DNA of 37,474 nt from Bacilli bacterium (GTDB taxonomy: Bacteria; Bacillota_I; Bacilli_A; RF39; UBA660), in contig JAQVSJ010000002.1 of NCBI GenBank assembly GCA_028700595.1, positions 17,639-55,112 on the forward strand, read 5' to 3'. Both the position numbers and the translations under genes were made by a program. Of the stretch, positions 36,304-37,474 are shown piece after piece (the stretch's first letter is position 1; every line of letters begins with the position of its first letter). Under the pieces are notes generated by a model, which was not told where the DNA came from, ran no database searches, and saw only the letters and a list, made by a program, of their open reading frames with translations.

Positions 36304-37474
36304 ATGAAAAAAGGATTTACACTAGTAGAATTATTAGCAGTAATAATAATATTGGGAGTAATATTGGTAATAGCAATACCAAGTTTTAATAACGCAATAA
36401 AAGAATCAAAGATAAAGTTATATAAAAGTATAAATCAAATGGTAGTAAAGAGTACAAAAGAATATTTAACGGAGTATGTATATGAATTACCAAAAGAAGA
36501 AGGAGAAACAATAGAAGTAACAACAAATGACTTAATAGCGAATGGATATTTAAAAGAAATAAGCAATCCAACAGATAAGAATGATACATGTACAGGATAC
36601 GTATTAATAACAAAGTTAGAAAATAATGAATATTCATATAATCCACATATAAATTGTGAAGAAGATATAAATAATAGTACAGAAGATGGATTAGTATTAC
36701 ATTATACTTTTGATGATTTTCAAGAGCCTACTGTAAATTTGGTACCAAATTCTACTATTTTTAATAATGGTTGGTCACCATATGGAAGTGGAAATGATGG
36801 TACGTTTGTTACAGAGTTTGGAACTGAAGGTTTGAATATAGTAAATAGAATATCATGGACGGGAGCATATAAAAGCATAACCTTGCCTTCTCCCGGAACA
36901 TATACTTTATCAGTATGGGTAAAAGTAATAAGTAGAACACATACTAATATAAATTGTAATTTATATACTAGTGGTGGTGGTATTGGTGATACTTCTGTTT
37001 CTGCTAGTTGGAGCCCAGATAAAATAGGACAATGGCAAAAAATAGAGATGACTAGAACTTATTTAACAAATTTGATTAGATTGTATTTAATTTCTTATGG
37101 AGGTGCTCAAGAAGAACAATATAGAGTTAGTGTTCAATATACAATGCCTCAAATAGAACAAAAAGCATATGCAACACCATTCGTAAATGGATCTAGAACT
37201 GGTACAGTTAAAGATTATTCTATTAATAATAATAATGCACCATTATCTGAAATAACAACTCCGAGATGGACAGATCAAAGTTATAGTTTTGATGGTATAA
37301 ATGACACAATAATAATTCCTAATTTAGGTTTTACTCAAAATGTATTTACTGTTAGTATGTGGATTAAGCCTTCTCAATCGTTAAGTACACGTTCTTTTTT
37401 CTTAACACCTCAAAGTGCTGGAATAGATCATTATCTTGAGTATGATTCAGCAAATCAAAAAGTTAATTTAGTGA
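36304..37474 (+). CDS. Type IV prepilin-like surface protein with LamG/CBM-like lectin modules (partial)
   Basis: The frame is open from ATG 36304, behind TTAGGAGAG, to the window end (390 codons), so the C-terminus is missing. The start MKKGFTLVELLAVIIILGVI is a textbook class III prepilin peptide: cleavage after G4, Phe at +1, Glu at +5, then a helix to about residue 30. Residues 31-121 look like a pilin head with a Cys pair (C96, C118). From about 129, GLVLHYTFDD starts a concanavalin-like (LamG) module. It appears interrupted by a carbohydrate-binding-like jelly roll (about 145-290, NLVPN to QIEQKAYATPFVNGSR) and resumes with YSFDGINDTIIIP and FTVSMWIKP. A surface adhesin or glycan-binding pilin is inferred. 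Codon choice shifts sharply near 36700. It lies 15 bases after eno. Confidence 0.8.
   Translation, partial: MKKGFTLVELLAVIIILGVILVIAIPSFNNAIKESKIKLYKSINQMVVKSTKEYLTEYVYELPKEEGETIEVTTNDLIANGYLKEISNPTDKNDTCTGYVLITKLENNEYSYNPHINCEEDINNSTEDGLVLHYTFDDFQEPTVNLVPNSTIFNNGWSPYGSGNDGTFVTEFGTEGLNIVNRISWTGAYKSITLPSPGTYTLSVWVKVISRTHTNINCNLYTSGGGIGDTSVSASWSPDKIGQWQKIEMTRTYLTNLIRLYLISYGGAQEEQYRVSVQYTMPQIEQKAYATPFVNGSRTGTVKDYSINNNNAPLSEITTPRWTDQSYSFDGINDTIIIPNLGFTQNVFTVSMWIKPSQSLSTRSFFLTPQSAGIDHYLEYDSANQKVNLV

Noticed and set aside
36386-36646. Minus-strand Leu-rich frame inside the pilin-lectin gene
   Set aside because: It is the shadow of the A-rich plus-strand coding sequence, with no ribosome site and no recognisable family.

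Overview
This window is AT-rich, tightly packed bacterial DNA. It reads as the origin-proximal housekeeping region of a low-GC Firmicute (class Bacilli), probably a reduced Mollicutes-like lineage such as the uncultured RF39-type groups. Four observations support this. The gene order is the conserved Bacillus order in condensed form. Codon choice is strongly A/T-ending. Chromosome-partitioning sites sit at the left end. RpoB carries Asn at the rifampicin-pocket position where E. coli has His526, as reported for Spiroplasma. UGA is a true stop (holB, rsmI, rsmA and the FemAB gene all end with TGA), so this is not the Mycoplasma genetic code. murD and a FemAB-type protein argue that a peptidoglycan wall is made. 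The exact taxon is an inference.

Left end (1-480): the last codons of an upstream gene (possibly gyrA) and a terminator are followed by a roughly 300-base gene-free block. It holds three copies of a composite element, a Noc-binding-site palindrome followed 35-36 bases later (centre to centre) by a parS (ParB/Spo0J) site. The third parS abuts the promoter of a small SRP (4.5S-type) RNA gene, which lies directly before tadA.

962-8586: a compact DNA-replication, repair and translation operon, dnaX-ebfC-recR-holB-ricT-rsmI-pth-metG plus a small membrane protein, ends at a clear terminator. 8592-13274: short units follow with their own promoters and terminators: tatD, a 3D-domain cell-wall protein at the yabE/rpfB position, rsmA, spoVG, divIC, mrnC-rlmB-sigH. 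rnmV, hprT, tmk, rplGB and rpmG are absent from the places they hold in Bacillus.

13281-31975: the core expression block is secE-nusG, rplK-rplA (with an L1-binding rRNA mimic between them), rplJ-rplL (with an L10 leader and attenuator), rsmC-like, rpoB-rpoC, tilS-ftsH, rpsL-rpsG-fusA and tuf. Most units start with a recognisable sigma-A promoter with a 17-base spacer, often with an extended -10, and many end in a hairpin overlapping the stop codon.

31963-33611 is the only minus-strand island. It holds a FemAB-family peptidoglycan-bridge enzyme and a small degenerate pseudopilin that has lost the prepilin-peptidase site. 33687-37474: murD, a C-terminally short enolase, and the start of a large surface protein. 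That protein joins a canonical type IV prepilin N-terminus to lectin-like (LamG/CBM-like) modules, with an abrupt codon-usage change between the parts, and it runs off the window.

Most of the window is ordinary core genome. The parts that deserve attention are the interleaved Noc-site/parS array, the two pilin-fold proteins, the RNA leaders, and the natural substitutions in RpoB and S12.
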